Shown: positions 36,561-49,768, counted from the stretch's first letter. The stretch: DNA of 64,000 bases from Hermodice carunculata (GCA_964020975.1 OZ026629.1:51506631-51570630), one strand, 5' to 3'. The notes: generated by a model not told the origin, from the letters alone. A program made the numbers and translations.

Positions 36561-37402
36561 TACCCTCGGCACATAAAGTCCGGAGGGTATTGTTGTCCCC
36601 TGCATTGTCTGTCCGTCCGTTTTGTCGACGTTACCACGATATCTCAAAAAATATTCACTGTAGCTGCGCCAAATTTTTGTCACGGAAGGAACTTATGATG
36701 GACCAGATTTCTATTGAAAATCAGTTTTCTCTGATTATTTTAAAGCTTTTTATGAAACTTTTAATGTATGGCATCAACCCTGACGAATCTTATGATGGAC
36801 CAAGTTCCTATATAAAACCAGCTTCCTCTGATTATTTTTAAAGTTTTCATGAAACTTTTAATGTGTTTATTTGAAGACCATCTGAATGGCTTCAACCCTG
36901 ACGAATGCTTTCCCAAATTTTTGTTAGAGATGCATCTTATAATGGGTTTCCATTAAAAACTAATTTCCTCTTTGTATTTATAAACTTTTATGAAAACTTT
37001 AAAGCATTGATCTTTTAGGCCATCTGAGTGGTACACAAGGGGACGATGTTACCATAATATCTCAAGAAGGATCCAATGCAGCTTCCCCAAATTTTTTTCA
37101 GAGATGCGCATCATAGTGGACCACATTCCTATTGAAAAGCAGCTTCTTCTTTCTATTTTTAAACTTGTTATGAACCTTTTGAAGTGTTTATTTGATGGCC
37201 GACTGAGTGACGCACAGTACAATGGTCTCTATCAACAGAACTTGCCCCAAGAACACATCCAAGAGTGTTCCTTCATTTCATAGACAACAATATGGAAATT
37301 GTTTGTAAATTATTCTGCAAAGTCTCAAAAAAAAAAAATGCATAACTGAGGAAAAAAGATTGTGGGTGCCAAGGGTTTTCCGTTCTCTGAACGCTATTTT
37401 TG
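36561..37402 (+). repeat. TACCCTC-headed dispersed element, less interrupted copy
   Basis: Head TACCCTC (36561-36567) / GAGGGTA (36583-36589), leader GTCTGTCCGTCCGTTTTGTC. The body has units of about 130-180 bp (CTTATGATGGACC, CCAGCTTCCTCTGATTA, CATCAACCCTGACGA). The end is CTCTGAACGCTATTTTTGG. The same head, body and end occur at 11656-13510, where a second element splits it; a weaker copy lies at 61645-62345. Confidence 0.75.
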
Positions 37403-40195
37403 GTCTTGCTTCCCTCAAGATGACACATTTATATAACTGTGGACATACATAAACATATGTTACATAAAGAATTTTCCAGGTAGCACTGCCATATAAGTTT
37501 CAAGGTCATTCCAAAACCCATGATAACTGTCGTCGAAGTAAACAGGTTGGAATTATGAAACTGTACTATGAGGCTTTTTCTTTACTATGGCTGTTGCATG
37601 TGAAATATCGGTAAATGTGTAAAGAGGAAAAAGCCACCTTGCATAAATTTCTCACAAGTTGTGCATAGAAACTTTTTTTTTCAGCCCAAACACATACACT
37701 ACATGGGGGTTCTTTACGTAAAGCAGATGCCGTGGTAACAAATTGTTGCTGAGATATTGTAATCAGTTTTACATTATGTACATGGATGTGTAAGTTCCAT
37801 GTATCGTTTTTAGGCACTTATGAATACAAGAGACAAGTTCTGTAATGAAAATGATCTAACGAAGTGCTCACTATTACTCAGTTCTGAGACTCGTCACACT
37901 GTTGTGAACATCAGTTCTGGTCATCTATTTCATGAATCTCATGGGAGAGCTGACCAGCATATGTGTCCAGACCTGTTCAGACCTTCCCAATCAGCAGCAT
38001 ATTTGAGTTCTATATTTTACATATTTTCATTCTCTGGAAATATTTAATCTTGATTGATTTATCTGCTCATTGAAGTTCAATAAACAAATAAATATGTCTC
38101 CAATCAAATGTGCAAGGAAAGGGTCTCTTCAAGGATTTTTATAGGATTATCTTTTCATCACATGCATTACACAATAGCATTTAGGGGTTTGTAGTTATTT
38201 TTGTAATGGATATTGCAGTACTTGGTCCTGTATGCAGGGTGAATTGGTACTAATGAGGAAGCTTACTACCTCATTGACTTTAAGTATTTAACGAAAGAGG
38301 CACATTGCAGGCGTAGTGGCAACAGACATTTCCACTTTTGGATGAAAACTGAGTAAGTGGTGGCAAATGTTAGAAGTGAGTGCATTGCTCTTGGAAGTCT
38401 TTTTGATTATTGAATAATTTACATAAGGGTCAAGTTATTATAATCAAGCCTAAAATAATACAATAGGGTCTTAGGGGAGCCACAGTGTGAATGTACAGAT
38501 AGCTCTTGAAAATATAATAATTTCAGGTTTCTTGCATGATAGTAATGTTGTGGTATTATTAAAACAAACATTGCTTGCTTTTTACTATTAGGTTAATATT
38601 CATTTCGGCTGCATACTTCCCAGGAGTTGAAAACTGGGCACAGTGGACCATGTAATATACACGTGTGCAGTAGACATGGTAGAACCTGCAGAGAGCTGGC
38701 ATTATGAACTGGCAGTATTGTTTTGAGGTGTTTTGGTTACAGTATACACAGTACCTCCTGACAACATCTGCTAGGTTAAGACCTTCTGTGTTTGAATATA
38801 TGTTGAAAAAAAATACCATGCACAGGTAACTGCTATTGATTTCTCGAGCATATATCAGTGCACCAGATTGTCATGTGTGATCTGTGAACTTGACTTTCAA
38901 CCCCTCTCTCCCTCCGACCCACCCACCCCTCACGTCCTTGTTCTGTATTAAGAACAGTTCAGCAAAGGTATATGTGTGATTTTATTTTATACTGAGTTGA
39001 CAAAAGCAATATCAGCTCCTTTGACTAATAGTATTATGTACATGAAATGTTACCTCAGTACTTTACAGGATTTATTGTGGTAATGTAGAACAACTATGAT
39101 TAGAACAACTATGATTTGTAAGCGGACAGAGTTCAGGATTGCCGGTGGGGCATGCTTTCTGTGTGCAAAGTTAAGCATCTTTCAAAATACTTATCATACA
39201 CCAATTTTCAGGATGACATGTTAGATGGTGTTCATGTGCACACATGAGAACTAATTCTTGCCAAATCTGATGAGTGAGCAAGCTCCACTGGGTTGTTTAT
39301 CATGGAGCTTCCTGTTGTTTTAGAGAATATTAAAGAACAATTCCATTGAACAGGGTTTCAGACCAGATCCAATATAACGTTAAAATATTGAAGTTATAAA
39401 CCTATCATTACACACATTACTTATGCCCCTCCCACCAGAGAAGGGGCATATTGTATGTGCTTTTTCCATCAGTTGTATTCAGTGCTAAAACTTGCCATTT
39501 AAAGGTCACTTTTTTGTGTCACTTGACAACACTAGCCAAGAGGCGGTGGTTACCTGCGCAACACAGCAAGAGAAATATATCTGGGAATTTATGATTCTGT
39601 TTTACTTTTCATTGCAAAATATAATTTATGTGGTACAGGATATGCATGTTCCTCAGAGCTTCAATATAATTAGTGACTGGTATAGCCTCATACATAGGCA
39701 TTTTCTTAATCTTCTGCCATCATCATTAAAACATATAATGCAGTACATAATATTTACAACAGTCAGTGCATGCACTGGAAATTTGCATTAATATTACACA
39801 ATTGAACCACGTTGTCCACTCTTTTGGCACCCAGTATACCTGACAGTCCTAATTCTCTTGCAGCATTGTGATTTTGGTACTATCACCGATAACTCCTAAT
39901 AACAACACCAGGACACATAAATGAGGATTTTAGTTGATTTATCCTCATTTCAAAAGTTATAGACAGTCAGTTGTAGAAGACATAAGTTTATAGTACAAGC
40001 ACAAACAATTGCATCCAGATAAGCTGGGGTTGAACTATTCATTGACCTCCTGAATGCCCCAAATTTAGGACATAGGTGTCAGTCACTCGTACTTTCTAAT
40101 TCAAGCCTGGAATCAAAGGGGTTAAATTTTAGTACTGCTTTTAAGTATGTGATTGTGTCATGCTACTACATGAGTTGTTTGTGATGTGCTTGCAG
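37403..40195. other. Intron 3, distal part
   Basis: No exon recognised. At 39422-39450 a perfect 9-bp stem, TATGCCCCT / AGGGGCATA, looks like another hairpin head, but the body after it was not matched to a second copy. Short C-rich tracts near 38898-38935. The rest is unremarkable AT-rich DNA up to the acceptor at 40195. Confidence 0.5.
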
Positions 40196-40340
40196 AGAAA
40201 GAAAAGTGAGAGCAGTACTAACATGGTGAGCATTGGAATTCAGAATGAGTCTGGCGTTCACAGCATCACCAACAATGTCACTCCCAAGAAGAAGGTGAAG
40301 ACTAAAACAATCATTCTGATGGATGCTGCCATTCAAACAG
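40196..40340 (+). CDS. SECISBP2L: SECISBP2L-like gene, Lys-rich exon with conserved ILMDAAIQTD block
   Basis: Acceptor GTGCTTGCAG ends at 40195, donor GTAAAG starts at 40341. The exon starts in phase 0 and gives 48 codons plus one base: RKKSESSTNMVSIG through NNVTPKKKVKTKTIILMDAAIQT. KTIILMDAAIQTD aligns with KIVLLVDASQQTD of human SECISBP2L, and the final Asp is completed across the next intron, exactly as needed. The TPKKKVKTK segment is a plausible minor nuclear localisation signal (inference). This exon and the next are joined by one of the best-conserved blocks outside the RNA-binding domain, which makes orthology to the SBP2L branch convincing. Confidence 0.9.
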
Positions 40341-40380
40341 GTAAAGTGTTAAGCATTTAGCATTTGTGCAGAGCCATTAA

Positions 40381-40609
40381 CCCTTTTCTTTTTTAATTGA
40401 GACTGAGTCAACAGCTTTCCTTGGTATGGGTTGGACCGTAATCATCCAACCCATACCAAGGAGAGCTGTTGATGTTAGGCATGTGATGGGTCTTGTCCAT
40501 ATTTTTTTTAATTTTTTTGTTGTTGTATATATATGATATCTGAAATCAGTCCAAAACATTGAAACAAACAATACACCAGTCAGTTTTGGAAGGTTTAAGG
40601 ACAAAAGGG
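40381..40609. mobile_element. TTAA-flanked hairpin MITE, piggyBac-like (229 bp)
   Basis: TTAA lies before the left end (40377-40380) and TTAC after the right end (40610-40613). Termini are CCCTTTT and AAAAGGG. Inside, 28-nt arms at 40408-40435 and 40445-40472 pair around a 9-nt loop with a single G-U type difference. It starts only 41 nt downstream of an exon boundary. The layout resembles 23487-23729, although the hairpin sequences differ. Confidence 0.6.
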
Positions 40610-43600
40610 TTACAACTTCTCTTGAAATGAATGTGATTTTTCTATGGAGAAACACAATGCAACTTTGTGTAGAAAGCATGAGTGAGTTCTGATGATGACT
40701 TACTGCTGGTTAACAAACATTTTAGTGAGGCATCACTGCCAGTGTCTGTTAATGGTAGATAGGTCATTGAAGACCATTGTTTCTAGACAGTCTGTTAAGA
40801 AGGAATGGTCCAACAGGGTTCTGCCCAGAGGCTTACAGCCCTACAAATTGTGTAGCTGTGATCCTGAAATTAGGGCTGTGGCTTAGGCTTCCCATTGTAA
40901 GGTATAGGAGGATAGGACTTGAAATTTGCTCAAATTTAGTTAAATATGGAAGTTCCTCAACACTGCTAGGATTATCTGAGGAAACTCCAGTCCACATGTT
41001 GATTAACATCCTTTGATAGAAAAGCCTGACTACACAAGGCATCAGATGACTAAGTGAAGAACTTCTTATGTGAACCTTTCAAGTCATGTCCTGGCCAGAG
41101 TGCATAGGGTTGTAAAGCTATGAATGTGAGATGTGCATGATGTATATATATTATATTAGTCTCTGTTATCATAGAGTGTTCTGGATCAAGTAAAGTAGAG
41201 TGATAGAGCACTTCAAGTATCAGCAACACATGGAAGTTAAGTAGATTACCAGTTACTATTGCAATATCATGTACTGGACATCTGTTTGTGTTTAATGTAC
41301 ACACCATTGTGCATGGGGGTACAACAATATGAATTGCAGTGTGCGAAATTAGCAGTAAACCCATAGCCAAATGCAATGAAAAATTGGCTGGGTCAATGTT
41401 GATGCAAATCTATGTAGATCTATTGACTACCGTAAAAAATGCTTTCAAAAATTATAATCCACATGTTGGTAAATATTTCTGTGCTCTTTTCCAACTCAAA
41501 CTAAGTATCAACATGTTTCAGTGACAGAACGGTGAAATAATATTGTCCAGTCAAATTCTCCCTTGGATTTTACTGCCATTTTGCTGAAATTCTGTGGATT
41601 TTTCATGGGAAATATGTCCACAATCAGCAAATAATTCTATTTAAATGGAACCATTTCATGATTATAGAAAATGACCATCACTGAATTTTTACTTTGACTA
41701 ATGTATTTTTTAATACGAAATAAATAATTTATTATTATAAAACAGCCTAGAATGCATCAAATTATGTCTCCTGATCTCATAGCCTGCACTATGAGTATGA
41801 GCATTATGCACACTAAAGCAGGGTCACTGAAGGAACGAGCAGGTCTACAACAATTCCATTTTAGGAGACCCATCGTCCATGTTGTCCACAATCACCATGG
41901 AGTTAATTTCTCACTCTGGAATTGGGAACAGTAACCTGGATACCTTAAAAAGGGGGCTTGTTGAGTCAAAAAGAAAAAGAAAACGAAAGTTAGTTTCTCA
42001 GATTATGTAATGTTGGTAATCTGGCAATAATATGAACATGAAAAAATGAGGTGCAAATTTAAGAGACAACAACACTGCGGTTATGCATCAGGACATGAAC
42101 ATACAAATCTGAATAGCACTTGGGAGTTAGTGGCAAAGGAGATTTATCATATTTGTAACATGTGCATGAAATTGAGTCACATGTCTGATTTATTGAAATG
42201 GAATATGTTTCAAGCAAACGTAAACTTAGCTGTAAGGGAAACTGTACACATGAATCCAAGTTTTATAAAGATCTTTGAGATGAAAATGCAGGTACCGGGA
42301 TAAGAGCCCTTGACTGTAGGCCACTTTTCCATGGCAAGTATTTTTCATTTCATTTTTTCCCTCAAGGGAGGCCACCCTGCTCATAAAGCCACATTAAAGA
42401 TGCAGAAGAGGTGTCCTTTTAAGAGGGGGGCCACTGTAAATAAAGTGTCCCTGTACAGAGATCAGCGGTAAATACGGCTGGTGAACTGCAGCAGTTAGGG
42501 GATGACATGACATGATGGGAGTGTGCTAAATTATATGTGTATACATATATATGTATGTATGTATGTGGTCGCTGAAAACAGGAACCAGTGTACCAAATAT
42601 AACACTCTGCGGTCATGTATGTATACTGACAGCAAACTTGATATTGTCAGCAAATTGACAGGACAGAAGATGCATTCAGCAAGTTACAGGCTGGTCAGAA
42701 GCGTAGAATAAATGTCCTGGGGGCAGCTGCATAATGTATGGAGTGTGTGGATATTTTGTAGGTGAACCACACAGACTTACATTTACTTAATGCTATTGTG
42801 CACAAGCCCAGGAGGAAAGTTTGGGAATCCTGTTTGTAGATGTTTTGCCAGCATACAAGCATTTGACCAATGAGCTTGTTGAATGTTGAAAAAGAACAGG
42901 AAAGCCCAATTAATTCAATACTATCAATTTATCAAAGTTAAGTTTTCAAAGGTGTATCAGCAAAGTGAAAAATTATATTTGTTTAAGGAAGGAATTGGAC
43001 GTAAGATTTCTTTGATCTAATGATAGCCAAGTTCCTGTCACTATATATGAGTAACAGATATGATCAAAGATACATCAGTTGTGCCAGTAGTATTTATTAC
43101 AGGGAGACCTGTGATGTGATCACCTATGAATGGACAATTTCCCACTTGCTTGTTCAACAAACATACTCTTGATAATTTAAACGATGAGTGTTAAAAAATG
43201 ACAAATGTTTACTGATCATGTAATTTAATATTCTAGATTCACACTTTGGAAAAGGGTGTGTTTCATCTGTGCCCCCTGGTATCCTTCAGTTGTGCCAAAT
43301 CTAAAATGTGTCCTCAAGAGTTATTTTAGAGTAAGGTATTCAGTTTCCAACTGGAGTGGACACTGGATTTCTGCATCAGAGGTTAAGGAGAGCTGAGAGT
43401 GGTAAACATTTGTCAAGGAGGGAGAGGTATTTGTACCATAATACATTACCTATCCACTACATTTGATATAATCTCTGGGAGATTGTATCCACTCCAAACT
43501 TCATCCCATCAGAAAAACTTTTCTCTTCATATGTTCCTCTGAACTGAAGGACTGGCACCCTCTAGTGGTTGAGCCTAGCACCATAACTGGACCAACCACA

Positions 43601-43690
43601 TCAGTTTTCTCTCTGACTGCTTCTGCATCTATACATTTTTCTACTCTGTAGAGTTTTGTGATGACTTTTCTTATTTTTTTAGCTTGAGTC
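40610..43690. other. Intron 4, proximal part, no gene recognised
   Basis: Many short open frames but no recognisable domain, splice context or repeat array. A small TATG-type microsatellite lies near 42538-42566. Confidence 0.5.
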
Positions 43691-43699
43691 CTTTCAGCT

Positions 43700-46440
43700 A
43701 ACCTAGCTGGTCCGGACTATTATGGATGGGCGCTACATTGGGCATTGGTTTGTGAAACTTGTCAAGTTTGTGTCCCGACTTCTGCCAGCGTTTACTTGGA
43801 GGACAATTCCTGTCTCAGTGTAACTTTCCATCATGGCTTCCACTGACAGTTTCAGTAAGAGGGATCCCAAAGGACATGCAATGACCAGCTGGTAAAACCA
43901 TGCCCATTGCAGATGCTGTTGGGAACAAATGTGGGGTGTCCGATGTTCACAGTACAACACCTGCAGCTTTTGCAAGGATTAGCCCCAGGAATATTGGGAC
44001 AGGGTGGCAAAGGCGCTCTATTGAGTCTGCACATAGAAAGAAAGGGAAGCAAGCCCACTGCCAAGCCACAGCAATTTTTCACCTGCTAGCCCCGTCTCTG
44101 GTGCTGGCAATGGCAACAGCATCTCAGACAGGTTGTAGTGATAGGCAAGAACGGGGTAAACCTCATTCCATGTACTCACTTTGGCCCTGGTGCCAGGTTC
44201 GATGCACAGACTAGGGGCATAGTACAATGCTCAAGGATCTTATGAAAGGGCCATTGTACCCTGTACCACCGTGGGCCCACACCATGCTGTCATGATCAGT
44301 GACCAGTCATCATAACAACGTATACATAGGGTTCTGGATCAGACATCCCCATATATCAAGTTGCATCCACCCATCCCAGAGGCACCCAGGTCCTTGGATG
44401 CCTTGTTGCAGGCATTAGTGATGGACGTGGTTTGAAGGCAGGTCGCAGTTATGATGTCGTATATCAAAGGTCTCCCAGCAGGATGCAACTCGAAGTACTT
44501 GACCATTCCAGACTTCGCCAGAACCCAGCCCTTCCACACGGTCAAGGCCCCTGGTTACATAGGCTGCGCAGTCTGGGGAGTCCCATACAGGGAACAAGGA
44601 TTGTAGACAGGCACACCAGCATCAGAGCAAGCACAAGAAGAGTAGCAAGTGGGGAAGTGATCATTCCTGGTCTCATACACCATGCTTCTGTACCTGATCC
44701 TGGTCCCGGTCTCCACTGCCTGATGGCCTGTTCAGTCTTACATTTGGCTTCTCTTCAGAAGAAATATGCGAATAAAAGTACCAAGGGAGAAAATTTGAAT
44801 TGTTTGTTCAGACTGTATTGTTACATCCACACAAGATTTGAATGTGCCATTCAGACTGATCAAGCCTGCTCCGTGCAGCATGTGGACATTGGCGCAATAG
44901 CGCATGCGCAATGTTCTTGTTGCTATGAAGCAATCCTGGGGACATGTTAATACTAGACCATTGTCACTGTTCTACGTACATGCATATGTTGCATTGTAAA
45001 AACAAATGCTAAAAGTGAGTGAGCAAACACTGCACAATGCCTACTTCTCAACTTTTCAAACTGATATCACAAACTAGAACATGCCAGTTTTCAAGAATTC
45101 CCTCGCTATTTTTCCCACATTTAATTGAAGTACATGCTTTGCCATAGCGTACGCTAAATGGCACATCAGTGCAGCCTAGACTATTGGACACTTGCCTGTG
45201 TGTGCCTTCCAGCTTGGCTTGTACCCACTCCTACCCCACATAGCTAGATTAGCTCTGATTATGTGCGAGTCCCATCACAGGTATATTCTGATTTTTAATC
45301 AGTGTCAAAACGCGATCGCGCATGGTGTGTTGTAGGTCAAAGCAAGAGGAAGTTGATTTCTGGACTGGCACATGTGCGCATGCATAGTACCCTACATCTG
45401 GGAATCTTTAGAATGTTGCATTCAGACACGACCAAAAGTATGCGATTGTGGCTATAATCACATCACATTTGAAGAAAATCCACCTCTACCAGCAGGATTT
45501 TTTCTGCAGGATATATATTTGGATGTTGTGCGAATAGCAGGGAATGGGTCTGTGGTGTGAACAGTGACATTCAGATTTTGTGTGCAAATAGAATTTGGTA
45601 AATATTGGTAGTGTGAATGCAGTATATATAGAAGGACGGCAGACCTTCCCGGGCTTGATCTCCAGTCCACCATGAACTGGATGTGACACATCTGACTTTG
45701 GAGTGTTTTCATTGGTTCCTGCTTCACAAGCATCTGTTGTTCCAGTCGAACAGCTGGATGGGGTAGCTTATGAGAGAAGGGTCACTCAGTGGGAGAATAT
45801 TAGATCTTATGCCTACTCACCTACACACTGGATACTGTGAGTTCTAGAGAAGGTCAGGGCGGAGAAGGTGGAAATAATTTAATAGCCTCTCTGTGGGTCA
45901 GGAGACCATGGACTGTGGAGACCCAGGAACCAGTTTAGAACCACCTCAAGTGCTTGCAGTGGCCAACCCTGTAATGTCAACCGAGGTCCTGCATTTTTCA
46001 TTAGAACCCAGGGCTACTCTACCTCCATGCCAGACAACTGTCAAAAAGGGCTTTGCTGATGTTGGCTTTTCAGAAAAGGTGGCAGTGCGCGTTGCCAGAC
46101 GCGAACTTTGCTCCACTTCCTTGAAAGTGCGCAACTCCAAGTAGGCTAGGCTAAGTTGGCTTCATGGTGTTTGGAACAGGAACTGGAAGTAGATCCTTGG
46201 AAGGCCTCTATTCAGAACATTGCTAAATTTCTGCTCTACCTTATCAAACAAGGCCTAGAGGCTTGTAGCAGGCTATAGGTCTGCAATTACATTCTCTCTG
46301 GACATGAAGGGCACTAATGTGGGCCAGAGCATGGTTCTGTCTCGGTTTATTTAAAGCTTTTACATGGACACACTGGTTAAACGTAATGTCTTACCTCAGT
46401 GGGACCTATCGGTGGTTCTTGTTGGACTCCATTCTCTGGC
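43700..46440 (+). mobile_element. DIRS-like tyrosine-recombinase retroelement fossil
   Basis: This region is richer in G+C and CpG than its surroundings and holds several fairly long open stretches in different frames, the sign of decayed coding DNA. The part around 46020-46440 reads like the start of a DIRS-type tyrosine recombinase (GFSEKVAVRVARRE with the following N-terminal segment). The family call rests on that and is moderate. The part from 43700 to about 44750 is coding-like but I cannot assign it. No intact end repeats were identified. The element is broken, with many interruptions, and looks old. The edges are approximate. Confidence 0.45.
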
Positions 46441-46444
46441 TTTC

Positions 46445-47010
46445 GAATGATTCACTTCAAACTTGGTAGAGATGTACCTGGAGTTGGTCTTTACCAGTTA
46501 TGGTTAAATAGTCGTGCTCTAGTAATTTTTAGATTTTTTATGGGTTTTTTTTTCTGTTATTTTTGGGGCAAAAAATCTTTAAAAGTCTTCTGCCAAACTG
46601 CCTGGCCAGTTGCTCTGAAATTCCATAGGGACTCTTCTAGGGACTTGTAGACCTCATTTTGTTTTCAAGGGAGGTGCTGTGATTCTTTTATGTTTATTTT
46701 TTCAAATTTTTGTGGTTTTTTGTTTTTCTTGACTTTTTTCCCCAATCTGTACATGGAATCCTCTTCAGACTTACTAGGAATATATGTGGACTTGACCTCC
46801 ACCAAACTGGTGCCCTACAAAGTGGTCCTTGTCATTTTCTGATTTTCAACAAATTATGAAAATTAGGAAAAAGTGTTAAGGGGATAGGCCTATGTGCATG
46901 TTAGTAGTAGTGGTAATGGTCTTAAATGAAGGTGACCTTGACATACTGAAGTTCATAGGACCATTTCAGTCTGTGCATGTAATGTTAGCTGAGCACAGGA
47001 CTCTGGTTAA
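46445..47010 (+). repeat. Dispersed repeat of the agctcagc/CTCTTG family
   Basis: Blocks ACTTCAAACTTGGTAGAGAT, GGGACTCTTCTAGGGAC and CTTGACCTCCACCAAA are shared with 30425-31566 and 35100-35350. It ends near TTAGCTGAGCACAGGACTCT, a truncated version of the tail at 35320-35354. Non-coding. Confidence 0.6.
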
Positions 47011-48932
47011 AACTTCTGTGCTCAACAGCTGGAGTTTCTTACATGACCACCCTATGTTCTGTGGTATTAGTAGCCAGCTCGTGATTGTTGTGAGACTGTA
47101 TATACAAAATGTAAAAAAAAAAAATCTCTTGACAGAGTGCAGTTTTTTCCTGTGAATATCATTGTGAAAATATAAAGCTGAAGTCCTTTACATGGGTCAC
47201 AGCTATTATAATTGAACATCCACACATAACTGGGGTTGTTGTTGTTGTATGTGTTTTTTTTGGGGGGGGGGTAGGGTATTCATATGAAAATGTAATTTGG
47301 TGTGCAGGTCCTTCTTATGGAGTGCTTAGGTGGGATTGCATGGGAGTGATGTGTCAACTTGTTTTAAGATGATAAGGTCATCTTTGTTAATTTCACATTG
47401 TATTCAGTGTCACTGACAACTTGAAGTGAAAAAACACCACCCCCAACCAAATTTGATACGTGGAGCCCACTTATGGAATACTAAATGGATTGCATATGTA
47501 TGGAATACTAAGTGGATTGCATATGAGTAACATTGACATTGTTTTAATGAGATTGGAAAGAGCTGTGGTCAATGGGTTTTTAGGACATTGCCCACAATTT
47601 TTAAAAAGCTGTTCAATGGAATCTTGGTGATTTTAAAAAGAAAATTAGAACACATATATAGATCTTCCAGTTAGCACAAAAAATTACTGATTTATCATCA
47701 CATAGAAGGAGCTAATTTCATTTAAACTTTTAATTAAATTAGACATGCATTATTTTCATTAATATTAAAAGCAAATAGAAAGTAATGTCTCTATGGTATT
47801 CTTCATTTTTTCGCCATTTTAGAAGTTAATAGTTTTATGTATGTTTCTGAAAATGTTTAAAAAAGGTGAACAAACAAGCAGATTCTGAATTTATTGTTGT
47901 GTTGGTAGCTATCAGTTACCCCTCACTGTATGTCATGTGACCATCATATTCAGTCACTGAGGGTGGGGAGTTTGTTGTAAAACAAAATGTCATTGTTTTG
48001 ACAGTCTGTGTGCAACTGCCTATATGTATTGAATATGTCCAAAGTTCAGGAGTTCAGAAACTGGAAGGAACTTAATGTAGGTATGATGGTGATAAAACTT
48101 TTGGCCGTATAGCTTTCATTTGTTCTGAATTCTGTGTTTGTCTACATTTGGTAAGATTGTTGTGTGTTCCTTTAGCATGGAGTGGTACTTTTCCTGTGCC
48201 AGTTCTGATCAATCCCAGAAAGTACGAGCAAAAAGTTCATACATACAAACATGGGCCATACTATATTATACCATGTGTTTAATGTCTATCCTTCAACTGC
48301 CTTTTGTCATTAAACGCAGATTTCTTCTTGCTTGAAAGAATAAGTACTGTTCCCCTATGTTACTTTAATTTGCACTGCCATTCAATGTGCTCAATATATG
48401 AACCCTATTGAAGGCTAAGTCCCATGTAACAAAGGTGTCCAGGGGGCCAGGGCTAGTTATGAAATCATTTAGCCATAATACTTGCAATTGTGTGAAGTTC
48501 CTTTCAAGTTTGTGGTAATTTAGGTCAAACAACACTTACTTGAAAATGAACAACTGAATGTTAATAATTTTTCACCCTTTGGTTACAGACAATTTGATTA
48601 AAATGCTAGCATTTAAAGTTAGAACTTTGACAAAGAATATTCATATGGAATTAATTATTCATACTAGTGGTTAGTTTTTGCTCAGAAAGCACAAAAATGT
48701 ATTGTTGTTTATATGGATTATTCCAGTAGAAGGTGGCAGTAGGCGAAATCAGCCTGCTACCATAGTGAAAACCAGTTGAAGTAGCCACCTTAGTGACCTA
48801 CTTTGGAGATAATTCATGGCCTATATCTCCTAAAACAGCCATCTACTTTTGTCACAGACACTCTTTTTCAAAAACATAATGAGAGCCTCGATTATTGTAT
48901 TACAGAGAGTCTATATTTTCTTGTCATTTCAG
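47011..48932. other. Intron 4, distal part
   Basis: A G-run near 47260-47270 and a 29-bp tandem duplication at about 47473-47530 (GGAATACTAAGTGGATTGCA). No exon recognised. The open frame runs upstream of 48933 to an ATG at 48803, but the conserved Asp codon is completed only if splicing occurs at 48932. Confidence 0.5.
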
Positions 48933-49768
48933 ATTTTTCTGATGAAATAGCCAACCTCACCCTGGCAGAGAAGCCAAATTGCTTGTTCAAGAAATCAAAA
49001 GTACGGATGCGCCGTACCTCCTCAAGGGCTACTGAGCATACGTGTACTTCTACAGACTCCGAAGAAGAAGTGGACTCAGACAGTGGATACAGCAGTCCAT
49101 TGCACCGGCGGAACCAAGCAAATAGTGGCACCCACCCTGTGACAGGTGTTGGGTATGTGCCATCAGGTTTGGTGGTGACAGACAGTCATGGTGTGGTACA
49201 TAAACAGGGGGGTAATTTTGCCTATGTGAGGACTTCATATGCACCAGCTAACTCGCCATATACATATCCTAATGCAATGGCTGTGAATACTGGATACCAG
49301 TCTCCATACTTACAGGGATACCAAACTATGCCTGGAGGTGTGACCTCACCCACTGTGAATTACACACTCTATGATAGTACCACATCAAACGCCAGTGTTA
49401 GTCATGGGAAATTACAAGGTCAGGCGAGCAGTGGATCTGTTAAAACTGAACCTGAAGAGGATGAGCCATCATCATCTTGTGGGAAAAAGAAACGTCGGCG
49501 CAATAGGCGCCGGAAACGAAAAAGTCAGAGCACCGAGGATACTGGGGCTCTCAGTGATGGACCCTTAGAACTTCACCATGCTCATTCTAGTTCAAATGTA
49601 TCACGGACATCTACTGAACCTTTAAATATAGATACAAATGATGTAGGTCTGCACTTTGAAGACGAGGATGAGTTTCCAGAGTTACAGAGCACAGGAAGTG
49701 GGCCAGGTGGAGTGTCTGCTCAGCCAGTCACACACCTGTCTTACAGTGATATACTTAAAAGCCAACCT
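48933..49768 (+). CDS. SECISBP2L: SECISBP2L-like gene, large exon with conserved acidic block and basic cluster
   Basis: Acceptor TTGTCATTTCAG ends at 48932, donor GTAAGT starts at 49769. Two bases complete Asp, then 278 codons end in phase 0. Conserved blocks in order: DFSDEIANLTLAEK (human DFPSDIANKSLSET), a Lys/Arg segment KVRMRRTSS, EEVDSDSGYSSPLHRRNQ (human ADIDSDSGYCSPKHSNNQ, 49073-49099 core), a basic run KKKRRRNRRRKRK (49484-49522) likely to act as a nuclear localisation signal, and LHFEDEDEFPEL (49649-49684; human LYFEDEDGFQEL). Between them are Tyr/Ser/Thr-rich low-complexity stretches. The exon ends at SYSDILKSQP, before the SECIS-binding and selenocysteine-incorporation domains. 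An unspliced start at the upstream ATG is possible but unlikely. Confidence 0.92.

Noticed and set aside
40408-40472. Hairpin as a microRNA precursor
   Set aside because: A stem with one imperfection and TTAA/CCCTTTT ends fits a MITE better; no conservation or small-RNA evidence available.
44432-44950. 172-codon open frame, the second longest in the window
   Set aside because: It lies in the GC-rich retroelement fossil, shows no recognisable domain and has no splice context; not a host gene.
48803-48932. Upstream ATG giving an unspliced start for the large exon
   Set aside because: The conserved D-FSDEIAN junction is made only by splicing at 48932, and the upstream codons do not resemble the family.
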